DNA of 64,000 nt, from positions 62,001 to 126,000 of the forward strand of contig CAZSDW010000001.1 in the NCBI GenBank assembly GCA_964605705.1, given 5' to 3'. Below, piece by piece: positions 9,419-19,995 of the stretch. Below the pieces are notes generated by a model, which saw nothing but the letters and a program-made list of their open reading frames with translations, was not told where the DNA came from and made no database searches. A program made the position numbers and the translations under genes. Every line of letters starts with the position of its first letter. The first letter of the stretch is position 1. This DNA comes from CAZSDW01 sp964605705. GTDB taxonomy: Bacteria > Fidelibacterota > UBA2242.

Positions 9419-9715
9419 TCATTAATTCGTTATTGATTTGTTAATAATCCTATAACTTTTTCAAAATATTTTTTCACATTCAAATTATCATTTTTTATTA
9501 ACAAATTCCAAACAGATATTTTATAATAAAAATTTATTTTTCAAGAAGATAAATAATCGTTATTAACAAATCAACATTTGTATAATTCTAAAAATATCTA
9601 TTTATCTTTATGATACTATATTTTATGTATTTTATTGATATTTAAATATCTTGTAAATATTGCGATATTTTGGTAAAATTACCTGTTGTGATAGCAAAAT
9701 AAAAGGAGTATAAAA
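9419..9715. other. Candidate replication origin (oriC): AT-rich spacer upstream of dnaN
   Basis: This 297-bp gap is the longest gene-free stretch of the window and is strongly AT-rich. It holds three copies of TTATTAACAAAT: inverted at 9435-9447, direct at 9495-9506 and 9560-9572, with the first and third agreeing over 13 bases. TTATTAACA differs from the relaxed DnaA-box TTWTNCACA at one position. TTTTTCACA at 9470-9478 matches that relaxed consensus fully. A perfect palindrome sits at 9637-9650. dnaN, recF, gyrB and gyrA lie downstream and parS sites 7-9 kb upstream. No dnaA is present, so this is inference. Confidence 0.5.
9651..9679 (+). promoter_or_regulatory. Probable sigma70-type promoter of dnaN
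   Basis: TTGTAA and TAAAAT are separated by 17 bases. The -10 matches TATAAT at five of six positions and the -35 matches TTGACA at four of six. It ends about 37 bases before the dnaN ATG. The palindrome GATATTTAAATATC abuts the -35, and an AAATAT/ATATTT inverted repeat lies between the two boxes, so a repressor or DnaA could act here. Confidence 0.5.
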
Positions 9716-10831
9716 ATGCAATTTAGTATCGATAAAAACATTCTCCTTTCACATATTCAAAAAGTTTCAAAAGTATCTCCAACACGTTCTACAATGCCAA
9801 TTTTAAACAGCATTCTTTTTGAAGTTAGTGATGAAAAATTAACTCTTCGTTCTTCGGATATTGAAATAACAATGAATACAACACTGGATATCCAAAATTC
9901 AGAGGACGGTTCAGTTGCATTACCTACCAGAATTATATATGATATTATCAACGAAGCAGAAGATGGTGAAATTAATTTTTCATCCGGTGAAGAAGGAAAT
10001 ACAATCCTGAAATCAGGACAGGGTATTTTTGAAATTATGGGTCGTCCCGGTGAGGAATTTCCATCATTACCACAAATTTCAAACTTTAATAATGTCGAAA
10101 TTGATAATTCAATTTTAAAAAGAATGATTCAGAAAACACTGATTGCAGTCAGTCGCGATGAACTGAAACCGGCGTTAATGGGAGTACTTTTTCAAGTAAA
10201 ACATAATGAAATTCGTACAGTTGCAACTGATGGACATCGTCTTGTATGTCTGGTAAGACATGATTTTGTAAATGAGGATTATGAAGGTGAGGTAATTATT
10301 CCGGTGAAGTTTTTAAATCTTTTACTGGGATATCTTGATAGTGAAGGAAAAACCTTATTATCAATCAGTGAAAATCACGTAAAAGTTGAATTAGATTCGA
10401 CAGTTATTTTTTCAAGAATAATTGATGAACATTTTCCGGATTATCAAAGTGTGATTCCAAAAGATAATAATAAAATTGTTGTTACTAATGTGGATAGTAT
10501 TCTATCAACATTGAGACGCGTTGTTATTTTTTCCAATAAAACCACTCACCAAATATCTTTATCTCTAAGCAAGGAATTATCAAAAATAACTACGGTTAAT
10601 CAGGAATCGCGAACATCTGCTGACGAAGAAATTAATATTGATTATGATGGTGATGAGATGGTGGTTGGCTATAATGCTGAATATTTTAAAGAAATATTAA
10701 GGAATATTGATACGGAAAAAGTATTACTGAAATTTAAGTCTTCGATTAATGCCTGTTTAATTTTACCGGAGCATCAAATAGAGGATGAAGATTTTACAAT
10801 GCTCCTAATGCCAATACGATTAAATGAATAA
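9716..10831 (+). CDS. dnaN: DNA polymerase III beta subunit (sliding clamp)
   Basis: The clamp encircles DNA and tethers polymerase III and repair proteins. The 371-residue length is normal for its three-domain architecture. Recognisable stretches include the N-terminal VSPTRSTMPILNSILFEV, the FEIMGRPGEEFPSLP loop, RDELKPALMGVLF and VATDGHRLVC, and the C-terminal LMPIRLNE, which corresponds to the conserved hydrophobic-cleft end (MPMRL). AAGGAG lies seven bases before the ATG, a strong ribosome site. It opens the + strand replication cluster and is unusual in having surA-like genes upstream, not dnaA. Confidence 0.97.
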   Translation: MQFSIDKNILLSHIQKVSKVSPTRSTMPILNSILFEVSDEKLTLRSSDIEITMNTTLDIQNSEDGSVALPTRIIYDIINEAEDGEINFSSGEEGNTILKSGQGIFEIMGRPGEEFPSLPQISNFNNVEIDNSILKRMIQKTLIAVSRDELKPALMGVLFQVKHNEIRTVATDGHRLVCLVRHDFVNEDYEGEVIIPVKFLNLLLGYLDSEGKTLLSISENHVKVELDSTVIFSRIIDEHFPDYQSVIPKDNNKIVVTNVDSILSTLRRVVIFSNKTTHQISLSLSKELSKITTVNQESRTSADEEINIDYDGDEMVVGYNAEYFKEILRNIDTEKVLLKFKSSINACLILPEHQIEDEDFTMLLMPIRLNE

Positions 10832-10893
10832 AAATCTTAATTATTATATTTTTGTTATATCTCTGAATTTGTTTCTAAAATTTTGTACTTTTA

Positions 10894-12008
10894 ATGAAAC
10901 TCACGAAGCTCACACTGAATCATTTCAGAAACTATAATCACTGCGTTTTTGAATTCAATGACAATCTGAATATTATTATAGGAAATAATGGTACAGGTAA
11001 AACGACATTACTTGAAGCCATTCATTTTCTATCGCTTACAAAAAGTTTTCGTACGCATAATGACACCGATGCGATAAGTTTTAATAACGATTATTTTCAA
11101 ATATTTGGAACCTTTAGGGATAATAATAAGAAAGAGAATTTAGTTAATCTCAATTATTCAAAAGGTGCAGAAAAAAAACTGTTTTTAAACAATTCCGAAC
11201 TTAAGAAAAAAACGGATATTATTGGTAAGATACCTGTCATTATTTTATCACCCGGAATTCAGAAAATCACCGATGGAGGTCCATCTATCAGAAGGAATTT
11301 TATTGATAGAATATTATCACAGGTCGATCGTGATTATCTTTGTTCGCTTATTGAGTACAGAAAAATGTTAAGCCAAAGAAATATTTTATTAGTGGATTTT
11401 AAAAAAAGAAATGTCAGAAAATATGATAAGTATATGGAAACAATTGATGATATTTTAATTAATCATGCTTTTTATATTCAAACAAATAGACAGATTTTTT
11501 TTGAATTATATAATCCAATTTTTAAAAAGAGTTTTGACACTCTTGCATATATTAAAAAGCCAGTCGATCTGAAAATAAATCCAAATATTTCTGCTGATAA
11601 AGAAGATTTTAAACAGCAATTTAAAGATAAACTTGTTGATCGCTTTGAGAGAGATATTATTTTAGGTAGAACAAGCGCCGGTCCTCATTTGGACCAAATT
11701 TCCTTTCTGTTCGGAGATAGAGACATTCGCTTTGTTGGATCTCAGGGAGAACAAAAAATATATTTAGTTGCTTTAAAACTCGCTGAAAGTATTTTTATTG
11801 AAAACAGAACAAAAGATAAAATCATCTTTTTACTCGATGATCTTTTTGCTTTTCTTGATGTCAAACACTGTATGAATATTATTAAAAAGATCGGAAAAAG
11901 GAACCAGACCTTTATTACCGCTACCGATATAATGATATTTAAAAAAAATAAATTTAATTTTGAAAATTACAATTCAACGATTTTCGACTTACCTAAAGGA
12001 ATGTCCTA

Positions 12009-12009
<1 letters not shown>
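10894..12009 (+). CDS. recF: DNA replication and repair protein RecF
   Basis: RecF is an SMC-like ATPase that, with RecO and RecR, loads RecA at single-strand gaps. The Walker A GNNGTGKT is at residues 30-37. The ABC-type signature is in GSQGEQKIYLVALKLAE and the Walker B is IIFLLDDLFAFLD near residue 310. Length (371) is typical. It sits 62 bases after dnaN, the canonical neighbour. Its stop codon shares one base with the start of the dciA-like gene, so translation is coupled. Confidence 0.96.
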
Positions 12010-14212
<2,203 letters not shown>

Positions 14213-14215
14213 AAA

Positions 14216-16726
14216 ATGAGCAAACAGGTAAATATAGAATTTCAACGCAATAAAATTATCGCAGTAAATATTGATGAAGAAATGCGGGACGCTTATCTGG
14301 ACTATTCAATGTCAGTGATTGTCGCGCGCGCGCTTCCGGATGTCCGGGACGGACTGAAACCGGTTCATCGTCGGATTCTTTTCGGGATGTCGGAGCTGGG
14401 TTTGTCATTCAACCGACCGACAAAAAAATGTGCCCGAATTGTTGGTGAAGTCATGGGCAAATATCACCCCCATGGCGATTCTGCCGTATATGATTCGCTT
14501 GTCAGAATGGCACAGGAATTCTCATTGCGCTACCCTCTTGTCGAAGGTCAGGGAAATTTTGGCTCTATTGATGGTGATAATGCTGCGGCGATGCGTTATA
14601 CTGAAGCCCGAATGTCAAAAATATCAAGCGAACTGTTAAAAGATATTGAAAAAGACACCGTCCGTTTCACCCCAAATTTTGATGATTCGCTTAAAGAACC
14701 GACAATTCTTCCAACAGGAATTCCATTAATTCTCGTTAATGGATCGAGCGGTATCGCTGTCGGTATGGCAACCAACATCCCGCCCCACAACCTGACTGAA
14801 GTGACAAATGCCATTATTCATCTGGTTGATAATCCCGATGCAAGTGTTCAGGATCTGATGCAATTCGTGACCGGACCCGATTTTCCGACAGGTGCATATA
14901 TTTTAGGTCGCCAGGGCATAAAGAGCGCCTATGAAACCGGCAGGGGAATCATAAAAATCCGTGCGCTTGCTTTTATTGAAACGAATAAAAGTGGTAAAGA
15001 CAGTATTATTGTTACAGAAGTGCCCTACCAGGTCAATAAAGCCAACCTTATTGAAAAAATTGCGAACCTAGTTCGTGATAAAGTCGTTGAGGGAATCTCA
15101 GACATCCGCGACGAGTCCGATAAAGAAGGAATCCGAATTGTCATTGAAATAAAACGAGATGCAATTCCCGAAGTGGTCCTGAATCAATTATACAGTCATA
15201 CCCAGCTTCAGGACAGTTTTGGCATTAATATGCTTGCGCTGGTGGACGGAATCCCGTGCCAGCTATCGCTGAAAGAAATTCTCAGTCACTATATTGAATT
15301 CAGACATGAAATAATTGTCAAGAGAAACCAATATGATCTGAATGCGGCCGAAGAGAAAGCCCATATTCTGGAGGGCTTGAAAATTGCCCTCGATAATATT
15401 GATGAAGTTATTGCAATTATAAAAGCATCACCGTCGCCCGCTGATGCAAAAATAAACCTGATGGAAAGATTCGGTTTTTCCGATCGGCAAACCCAGGCAA
15501 TTCTCGATATGCGGCTCCAGAAACTCACCGGACTTGAAGTTGAAAAGATAGTAGAAGAGTATAAAGAGACCCTGAAATTAATTTCAAGACTGAAAGAAAT
15601 TCTTGAAAGCAAACCGTTGCGATTGGAAATTCTGAAAAGTGAAATTTCCGAAGTTCGTGAAAAATATGGCGATGCGCGACGCACTGAAATCATTGAAGAC
15701 GACGGTGAGTTTTCAATTGAAGATATGATCGCCGAAGAGGACATGGTTATTACCATTACCCACAATGGATATATCAAGCGGTTTCCGGTGGACATATCCC
15801 GTCGTCAAAACCGTGGTGGACGCGGCTCAACGGGCGCCCAGACAAAGGACGAAGATTTTGTGCGAAACCTGTTTATTGCAAGCACCCATAATTATATGAT
15901 GTTTTTCACCAATCGCGGGAAGTGCTATTGGCTGAAGGTTCACGAAATTCCACGGGGTAGCAAAGCCTCACGCGGTCGGGCAATTGTCAATCTGATCCAG
16001 ACAGAGAAGGACGAGTCCGTCCGCGCAGTCCTGAGTGTAAAAGAATTTGACGATGATCATTATGTTGTGATGGTTACCAAGCAGGGGACCATAAAAAAGA
16101 CAACTCTTTCAGCTTTCGGAAATCCCCGAAAAACCGGAATACGCGCCATTAATGTCGGTGAAGATGACGACTTGATCGATGTGCGATTGACCGATGGAAA
16201 CCAGGATGTTATTTTGGGAACCTCCTATGGAAAATCCATTCGTTTTAAAGAATCCGATGTCAGACCGATGGGCAGAACCGCCGCCGGCGTGAAAGGAATT
16301 AAATTACCGGGCAAAGATAATTTTGTTGTCGGAATGGTGATTGTAAAACGTGAAGGTGGTACCTTACTGGCAGTTTCAGAAAACGGTTACGGAAAACGGA
16401 CCGATATTTTCGATTATCCGATTATAAAACGTGGTGGCGTTGGTGTAATTACGTTGAAAACAACTGCGAGAAACGGATTAATGGTCGCCTTACGGGAAGT
16501 CGTGGACACAGATGACCTGATGATCATTACGGAAAAAGGTGTATTGATACGTCTGCCGGTAACGACAATAAGAACGATAAGCCGTAATACTCAGGGCGTG
16601 AGATTGATCAAGCTTGATGAGGGCGACTCTATATCAGCAGTTACCAGGGTGCTGGAATCGACTGAGGACAAAAATAACGACATAGATCAGGCAGACCTTC
16701 TTTCCCCGGAAACAGAAGGTGAATAG
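14216..16726 (+). CDS. gyrA: DNA gyrase subunit A
   Basis: GyrA cuts and rejoins DNA in gyrase. The breakage domain contains [29 protein letters not shown] and the catalytic tyrosine in RYTEARM near residue 128. The serine and aspartate of GDSAVYD, the usual quinolone-resistance positions, are the sensitive-type residues. A C-terminal beta-pinwheel follows, starting with a GyrA-box-like QNRGGRG near residue 525, which argues for gyrase over topoisomerase IV. The acidic C-terminal tail ([15 protein letters not shown]) is short. It starts three bases after gyrB, in one operon. Confidence 0.97.
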   Translation: MSKQVNIEFQRNKIIAVNIDEEMRDAYLDYSMSVIVARALPDVRDGLKPVHRRILFGMSELGLSFNRPTKKCARIVGEVMGKYHPHGDSAVYDSLVRMAQEFSLRYPLVEGQGNFGSIDGDNAAAMRYTEARMSKISSELLKDIEKDTVRFTPNFDDSLKEPTILPTGIPLILVNGSSGIAVGMATNIPPHNLTEVTNAIIHLVDNPDASVQDLMQFVTGPDFPTGAYILGRQGIKSAYETGRGIIKIRALAFIETNKSGKDSIIVTEVPYQVNKANLIEKIANLVRDKVVEGISDIRDESDKEGIRIVIEIKRDAIPEVVLNQLYSHTQLQDSFGINMLALVDGIPCQLSLKEILSHYIEFRHEIIVKRNQYDLNAAEEKAHILEGLKIALDNIDEVIAIIKASPSPADAKINLMERFGFSDRQTQAILDMRLQKLTGLEVEKIVEEYKETLKLISRLKEILESKPLRLEILKSEISEVREKYGDARRTEIIEDDGEFSIEDMIAEEDMVITITHNGYIKRFPVDISRRQNRGGRGSTGAQTKDEDFVRNLFIASTHNYMMFFTNRGKCYWLKVHEIPRGSKASRGRAIVNLIQTEKDESVRAVLSVKEFDDDHYVVMVTKQGTIKKTTLSAFGNPRKTGIRAINVGEDDDLIDVRLTDGNQDVILGTSYGKSIRFKESDVRPMGRTAAGVKGIKLPGKDNFVVGMVIVKREGGTLLAVSENGYGKRTDIFDYPIIKRGGVGVITLKTTARNGLMVALREVVDTDDLMIITEKGVLIRLPVTTIRTISRNTQGVRLIKLDEGDSISAVTRVLESTEDKNNDIDQADLLSPETEGE

Positions 16727-16751
16727 ATAGCTGCCAGATCCGATTATTATA

Positions 16752-17465
16752 ATGTCGGTAAACAGAATAAAAAGAATCTCACAAAATCTTTTAAGGGTCA
16801 GTCAAAATATCCGTGATGCGGCTCTACGTTCAAATCGCGATCCCGACGAAATAACCCTGGTTGTCGTTACAAAAACCTGGTCATCTGAAATAATTCGTGT
16901 TGCCGCCGATCTTGGTCTCAGTCATTTTGGTGAAAATAGAATTCAGGAAGCTGCCCCTAAAATTGAGCAGATCAGGCAGGATTATGACAATTTAAGCTGG
17001 CATATGATAGGACACCTGCAGTCCAATAAAGCGCGATCTGCGGTCGAATATTTTGATTTTGTCCAATCCATTGATTCGTTAAAAATTGCCCAGAAAATAT
17101 CTAATCATGCTACCGAATTGCAAAAGAACATTGACGTTTTATTAGAAATAAATATATCTGGTGAAAGCACAAAATTTGGAATCGATCCCGAGGACGTTTT
17201 CAAATTGGCGAAAGAGGTAAAAGGTTTACCATACTTAGATTTAAAGGGGCTGATGACAATCGGTCCAATGACTGATGATATCCGAGAGGTCAGAAAATCG
17301 TTTCGCCGGATGAAAAAAATTTTTGATATACTGAGACAGCAGCATTCCGAGCAAGAAATCAACGTATTATCGATGGGAATGAGCGACGATTACGAAATCG
17401 CTATTGAAGAAGGTTCGACAATGGTACGCTTGGGGCGAGCGATTTTTGGCTCCCGAGAACATTAA
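16752..17465 (+). CDS. YggS/PLPBP family pyridoxal-phosphate homeostasis protein
   Basis: A PLP-binding protein of the YggS/YlmE/PROSC family, single-domain alanine-racemase-like barrels that buffer PLP. The PLP lysine is K41 in VVVTKTW. Other family motifs are FGENRIQEA, WHMIGHLQSNKA, GLMTIGP and LSMGMSDDYEIAIEEGSTMVRLGRAIFG. Length 237 is standard. It lies 25 bases after gyrA and eight before the DivIVA-like gene; in Firmicutes the homologue ylmE sits in the same neighbourhood as divIVA, so this pair looks like a remnant of that cell-division cluster. Confidence 0.93.
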   Translation: MSVNRIKRISQNLLRVSQNIRDAALRSNRDPDEITLVVVTKTWSSEIIRVAADLGLSHFGENRIQEAAPKIEQIRQDYDNLSWHMIGHLQSNKARSAVEYFDFVQSIDSLKIAQKISNHATELQKNIDVLLEINISGESTKFGIDPEDVFKLAKEVKGLPYLDLKGLMTIGPMTDDIREVRKSFRRMKKIFDILRQQHSEQEINVLSMGMSDDYEIAIEEGSTMVRLGRAIFGSREH

Positions 17466-17479
17466 ATTGGGCGGTGAAA

Positions 17480-17908
17480 ATGATCCACAAAAAAGATATT
17501 TTAGACCGAAAATTTAACAAGGCTTTCCGCGGTTATGATCCGGTTGAGGTGAACTACTTTTTAGAAATGGTTGCCGAGGAATTTGAAAAACTGGAGCATA
17601 GAATTCTCGAACTGGAACCAATCGAAAAACAATTTTCAGAAACGAATTTGAAAACCCCAAACGATATTATTGCGGATGCAGAAAGAACGGCAAAGAAGTT
17701 AATTGCCGATGCCGAAAAAATTTCATCAGATGTTCTGGATATGGCAAAGAGACAGAAAGAATCTGAGAAAGAAGAAATAATTCGTCTGACAAATAAAAAA
17801 AGCAAATTGATTAAAACACTAAAAGATACCATATCTCAGCAGAGACAACTGATTAATTTTCTGGGCAATATTGAGGATACCCAGGAGGATTCTGATACGA
17901 TAGAATAA
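17480..17908 (+). CDS. DivIVA-like coiled-coil protein
   Basis: The N-terminus (IHKKDILDRKFNKAFRGYDPVEVNYFLEMV) has the DivIVA signature, with the RG-YD-x-x-EVxxFL element that in Gram-positives binds curved membrane. The rest is a charged coiled coil (EELE/KLEHRILELE, then AERTAKKLIADAEKIS). DivIVA marks poles and septa and scaffolds cell-wall growth. ATG 17480 was chosen over GTG 17474 because the GGGCGG element ends five bases before the ATG. Finding it in an organism with an outer membrane is uncommon; its role here is inferred. Confidence 0.82.
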   Translation: MIHKKDILDRKFNKAFRGYDPVEVNYFLEMVAEEFEKLEHRILELEPIEKQFSETNLKTPNDIIADAERTAKKLIADAEKISSDVLDMAKRQKESEKEEIIRLTNKKSKLIKTLKDTISQQRQLINFLGNIEDTQEDSDTIE

Positions 17909-17916
17909 ACGACGCC

Positions 17917-18597
17917 ATGCCCGTAATGACCTATCAATCAATATTGAAGGATTTTAAAAATCTCGGTTTTCCAGCCCCATCGATGGCAGTCATAACGACA
18001 ATTTCATTGACAAAGGAAAAAGAGAAACGATATTCATGTCGGCAATTCGATTATTATGATTTTCAGGGCAGGGATAACCGGATTGGCGCCTGGATTCTGG
18101 CTGATCATTCTCCGGAAGTTATCAGGGAAATCACTCGCGCCGCGGCTCTATTGGGTGTAAAAAACATGATTTTTATCGGAGCAGGTAATTTTCCAGAAAA
18201 CGAAAGTGATGCTACGATTCATCTGATCACAGACCATATTAATGTTTCCGGGAACAATCCGTTGATTGGTCCCAATGATGATAGCTGTGGCACTCGCTTT
18301 CCCGATATGACCGGTCTCTATGATGTTGAACTTGGCAAGAAAATCGAAAAGCTTCTGGTAAATGCCGGTTTAAATTATAGAAAATCTGTATGCCTTATTC
18401 CAAAGAAAAGTTCAAAGCTAAGTGTTTTGGAGAAAAAGATAATAGATACGCAGAAAGCGACAGTTATTTCTACGGAAATGGGTGCAGGATCGATAACCGC
18501 AAAACACCTGTCGGTTAAGTCCACTGGGCTTATATTAAGCGGGCTCACAAAAGAACAGAAAAAGATGTTTTTTGATGAGATTCTTTTGAAAATATAG
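17917..18597 (+). CDS. Purine nucleoside phosphorylase-like protein lacking catalytic motifs
   Basis: The central stretch ITDHINVSGNNPLIGPN followed by GTRFPDM is a close match to the trimeric purine nucleoside phosphorylase signature, and ISTEMGAGSITAKHL aligns with the later substrate-binding region. At 226 residues it is shorter than PNP (about 270). The N-terminal phosphate loop (GSGLG) and the HxxxGHFHxYxG-like segment are not recognisable, and the NAAGG motif is replaced by IGAGNF. It may be a pseudo-enzyme or a changed specificity. The start could be ATG 17917 or 17926. It closes the gyrase operon. Confidence 0.7.
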   Translation: MPVMTYQSILKDFKNLGFPAPSMAVITTISLTKEKEKRYSCRQFDYYDFQGRDNRIGAWILADHSPEVIREITRAAALLGVKNMIFIGAGNFPENESDATIHLITDHINVSGNNPLIGPNDDSCGTRFPDMTGLYDVELGKKIEKLLVNAGLNYRKSVCLIPKKSSKLSVLEKKIIDTQKATVISTEMGAGSITAKHLSVKSTGLILSGLTKEQKKMFFDEILLKI

Positions 18598-18620
18598 TTT
18601 GTAAAGGTTTACAACTTTTT
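18598..18620 (+). terminator. Probable terminator of the gyr operon
   Basis: TTGTA and TACAA form a small hairpin around AAGGTT, with further bulged pairing outside, followed by CTTTTT. It begins immediately after the stop of the PNP-like gene and overlaps the 3' end of the convergent gene. The stem is weak, so confidence is moderate. Confidence 0.45.
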
Positions 18621-19358
18621 CTGGCGGCATAGCGAATAATAGGTATCATTTTCCGCATCGTACCACCGCGAGACAATTATAGCGCCCTCTATATTTTCGT
18701 CATAGGACTGTTGCAATATTTTGGATTCAATAATGTATTTATTATCCCGCTCTATGGCGTGAATCGAATGAGCGTCGATCTTTATATTCTTTCCAAGATC
18801 AAACCGGGCATATTCATCAGCGTCATTCCACGCCCGAACCCAGGATGAATAATTGGATACGATTCCAACACCGTAATTAAAATTTTTGGATTTGGGTAGA
18901 GAAGTAGTCCATTTGGGTTTATTCTCATCCCAACCAGTATCGTCACTTGGGACGCGCGGGGCGCGCTGCAAGGAATTCAAAGAGATAAGAATGAAATACC
19001 CATCATAAGTAATAGAGGAGTCTATCGTAGCGTATGTTGCCTCTATTCTGTTCAAGATTGACTCGTCATAAGAAAGCTCCAAGGACGGGTCCAGTAACCG
19101 CAGGCGACCATCGGAATATTCCTCAATTTCGAAAACAAGCCGGGTGCGTTGTTGCTTAACCATGTTGTGCAGCGCTTTCTTTATCGCCGCCTGCCGAGCA
19201 ATGGACTGGTTGATATATTTTCCGGAATAGCCAACCGCGTACATGTTTCCGGCAGGCGCATCCGGTAAGTTTTCGAACCAGCCCGGAATAATAGTCTGAG
19301 CGTCTAAGCTGCCCCATGAAAAGGCAAGAAAGACCAATATTTTTAACCCAATTTTCAT
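18609..19358 (-). CDS. Exported protein with LPP20-like module
   Basis: Sec signal ending around L-D-A-Q, so the protein is exported. After it, IPGWFENLPD, then YAVGYSGKYINQSIARQAAIKKALHNM follows the LPP20 pattern (IPxW, Y-x-x-G, then an alanine-rich helix). Two further segments repeat the theme (PKWTTSLPKSKNFNYGVG near residue 165, then a second helix), so there may be two diverged copies of the module. LPP20 family members are surface or flagellum-associated lipoproteins in other bacteria; the function here is unknown. It is the last gene of the five-gene operon, after a terminator-like hairpin. Confidence 0.75.
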   Translation of the reverse strand: MKIGLKILVFLAFSWGSLDAQTIIPGWFENLPDAPAGNMYAVGYSGKYINQSIARQAAIKKALHNMVKQQRTRLVFEIEEYSDGRLRLLDPSLELSYDESILNRIEATYATIDSSITYDGYFILISLNSLQRAPRVPSDDTGWDENKPKWTTSLPKSKNFNYGVGIVSNYSSWVRAWNDADEYARFDLGKNIKIDAHSIHAIERDNKYIIESKILQQSYDENIEGAIIVSRWYDAENDTYYSLCRQKKL

Positions 19359-19368
19359 AAAGGAAAAT

Positions 19369-19403
19369 AAAGCCCGCTACCCTATTAAAGAATGGCGGGC
19401 TTT
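19369..19403 (-). terminator. Intra-operon terminator-like hairpin
   Basis: AAAGCCCGC at 19369-19377 pairs with GCGGGCTTT at 19395-19403. In the minus direction it follows the LPP20 lipoprotein gene and ends in TTTATTTT; in the plus direction it ends in TTTTT, so it could work both ways. It lies between the fourth and fifth genes of the operon and may lower expression of the last one. Confidence 0.7.
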
Positions 19404-19409
19404 TTGGTT

Positions 19410-19961
19410 TTAGTTACCGACAGCTTCGAGCTTTTGAATTTCGCCTTCTAAATCATCGAAACTGAGGTTGGCTTTTGCCTCGTTGTAGAGCGCCTTCTGC
19501 TTTTTGGCTTCATTGACGGTTTCCTGAATCAAACTATTCAGATTGTACTCTGCCAGTGAATAAGCATGATATTGGGAACCTTCGGTTTTCATTTCGCGCT
19601 TTACAATTTGAACACCACGCAGAACCGTGTTTGCCACCTGTTTACTTACCGATGAGGTAAATTCCAGCGCTTCGGCGTCATCACCCATGCCGCTCTGCTG
19701 CATGAAGTTCTTCAGCATGTTTGATACTTTAACTTCCAGTGTTCGGGCAATCGCGTCGCGGGCGCGGGCGTCGGCAGATTCTTTTGCCAGGCTCATGCTC
19801 TGTTTGGCGGCGTCACCAGCTTCATAAAAGGCATCCTCTGCTTTCGGTGGATTCAGATACCATTCGGGAATGTCATTCATTTTCGCCTTTGGTTTTCCGC
19901 CACAGTTGACAAGCATTAGTGCCAGTGGAATCATTAATGCGATAATAATCAGTTTTTTCAT
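19410..19961 (-). CDS. LPP20-family lipoprotein
   Basis: A 183-residue lipoprotein: the signal ends in the lipobox LVNC followed by G. The mature N-terminus has IPEWYLNPP, then YEAGDAAKQSMSLAKESADARARDAIA, the LPP20 pattern in its simplest form. The rest is helical and Ala/Lys/Glu-rich, with TVLRGVQIVKREMK resembling the second half of the LPP20 domain. GGAGACA lies just before the ATG. It is the clearest LPP20 member of the operon. Confidence 0.82.
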   Translation of the reverse strand: MKKLIIIALMIPLALMLVNCGGKPKAKMNDIPEWYLNPPKAEDAFYEAGDAAKQSMSLAKESADARARDAIARTLEVKVSNMLKNFMQQSGMGDDAEALEFTSSVSKQVANTVLRGVQIVKREMKTEGSQYHAYSLAEYNLNSLIQETVNEAKKQKALYNEAKANLSFDDLEGEIQKLEAVGN

Positions 19962-19995
19962 GGTTGTCTCCTTTCGCGTTTAATTTAATTGGATT

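Noticed and set aside
15289..15795. A 168-codon minus-strand frame inside gyrA
   Set aside because: It is Ser/Ile-rich with no motif and lies wholly opposite the conserved gyrA coiled-coil region.
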